Virus record (IMG/VR): IMGVR_UViG_3300025822_000020
Span: 1-28,953 of that record
Length of the DNA stretch: 28,953 nucleotides
Reading direction: 5' to 3' (one strand)
Origin: a virus
This document shows, piece by piece, positions 28,854-28,953 of this stretch. The position numbers were made by a program, and so were the translations under genes. Each line of letters starts with the position of its first letter. Position 1 is the first letter of the stretch. The notes beneath the pieces were generated by a model. The model saw only the letters and a program-made list of their open reading frames with translations, was not told the DNA's origin and did no database searches.

Positions 28854-28953
28854 ATGTCTTTAACTATTAAAACTACCAAAATTTCTAAATTACCTCTAAT
28901 ACGCTCAAATCGTAAGCGTTATATAGGCTTCACCGTATCTAGTTTGCCTAAAA
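28854..28953 (+). CDS. Small protein, 3' end outside window (partial)
   Basis: The ORF opens at ATG 28854 and is still open at the window edge after 33 codons. The visible part is basic with MSLTIKTTKISKLPLIRSNR followed by a beta-like YIGFTVSSLPK. It follows promoter P7 by 44 bases, the same arrangement as the other small genes, so it is the next unit of the cassette array. No family can be assigned from the fragment. Confidence 0.6.
   Translation, partial: MSLTIKTTKISKLPLIRSNRKRYIGFTVSSLPK

Noticed and set aside
1-28953. Prophage or integration module
   Set aside because: No integrase, recombinase, repressor or attachment-site repeat was found in the window.

Overview
This window looks like part of the genome of a tailed, double-stranded DNA phage that infects a Bacteroidota (probably marine flavobacterial) host. 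The sequence shows the phage part directly: a large terminase subunit, a portal protein, two holin-like proteins, an M15 peptidase, a GroEL/GroES pair and several very long tail-fibre and adhesin genes. The host call is inference. It rests on the low GC content, A-rich translation leaders (A/T runs rather than Shine-Dalgarno sites before most starts), LamG-type adhesins and the general resemblance of the gene set to marine flavophages. No integrase, attachment site, tRNA, CRISPR array or major capsid gene is visible. The capsid gene probably lies beyond position 1.

Layout. Positions 1-26682 are one tightly packed leftward (minus-strand) block in which most genes overlap or are separated by a few bases. 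Read in the direction of transcription it runs: a 31-aa repeat peptide; two small proteins; two fibre-like proteins of about 1,100 aa that share an N-terminus; a glycine-rich adhesin with a tail-assembly chaperone; two related adhesin modules, each with a small beta protein, a chaperone-like protein and a LamG protein; a 96-aa protein; groEL, an HNH/endonuclease VII-type gene and groES; a winged-helix-like protein; small virion-type proteins; holin and M15 peptidase; Lys/Ser/Met-rich 'GSP' proteins; an HExxH protein and a second 3TM-type holin; small conserved proteins; a second, larger GroES-like protein; a small-terminase candidate; terL; portal; and the acidic start of a probable scaffold or head protein.

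Positions 26683-27236 hold no gene. They form a divergent control region with one leftward promoter candidate, an imperfect palindrome and the first two members of a rightward promoter family. Positions 27237-28953 are a rightward cassette array of very small genes (49-80 aa). Each transcription unit is preceded by its own copy of an almost invariant, gap-free promoter of about 38-40 bp: ACAA, 8 bases, TACG, 10 bases, GATAATATA. Seven copies are present. Two of them (P1 and P4) are followed not by an ORF but by short GC-rich stretches that could be small RNAs.

How it works together (inference). The left block is the late virion, lysis and packaging programme, with its own chaperonin to fold large structural proteins. 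The right block looks like an early, host-takeover region of individually promoted small genes. The most novel signal is this right-hand promoter and small-RNA array together with the duplicated 45-bp palindrome (26742-26785 and 28646-28690).
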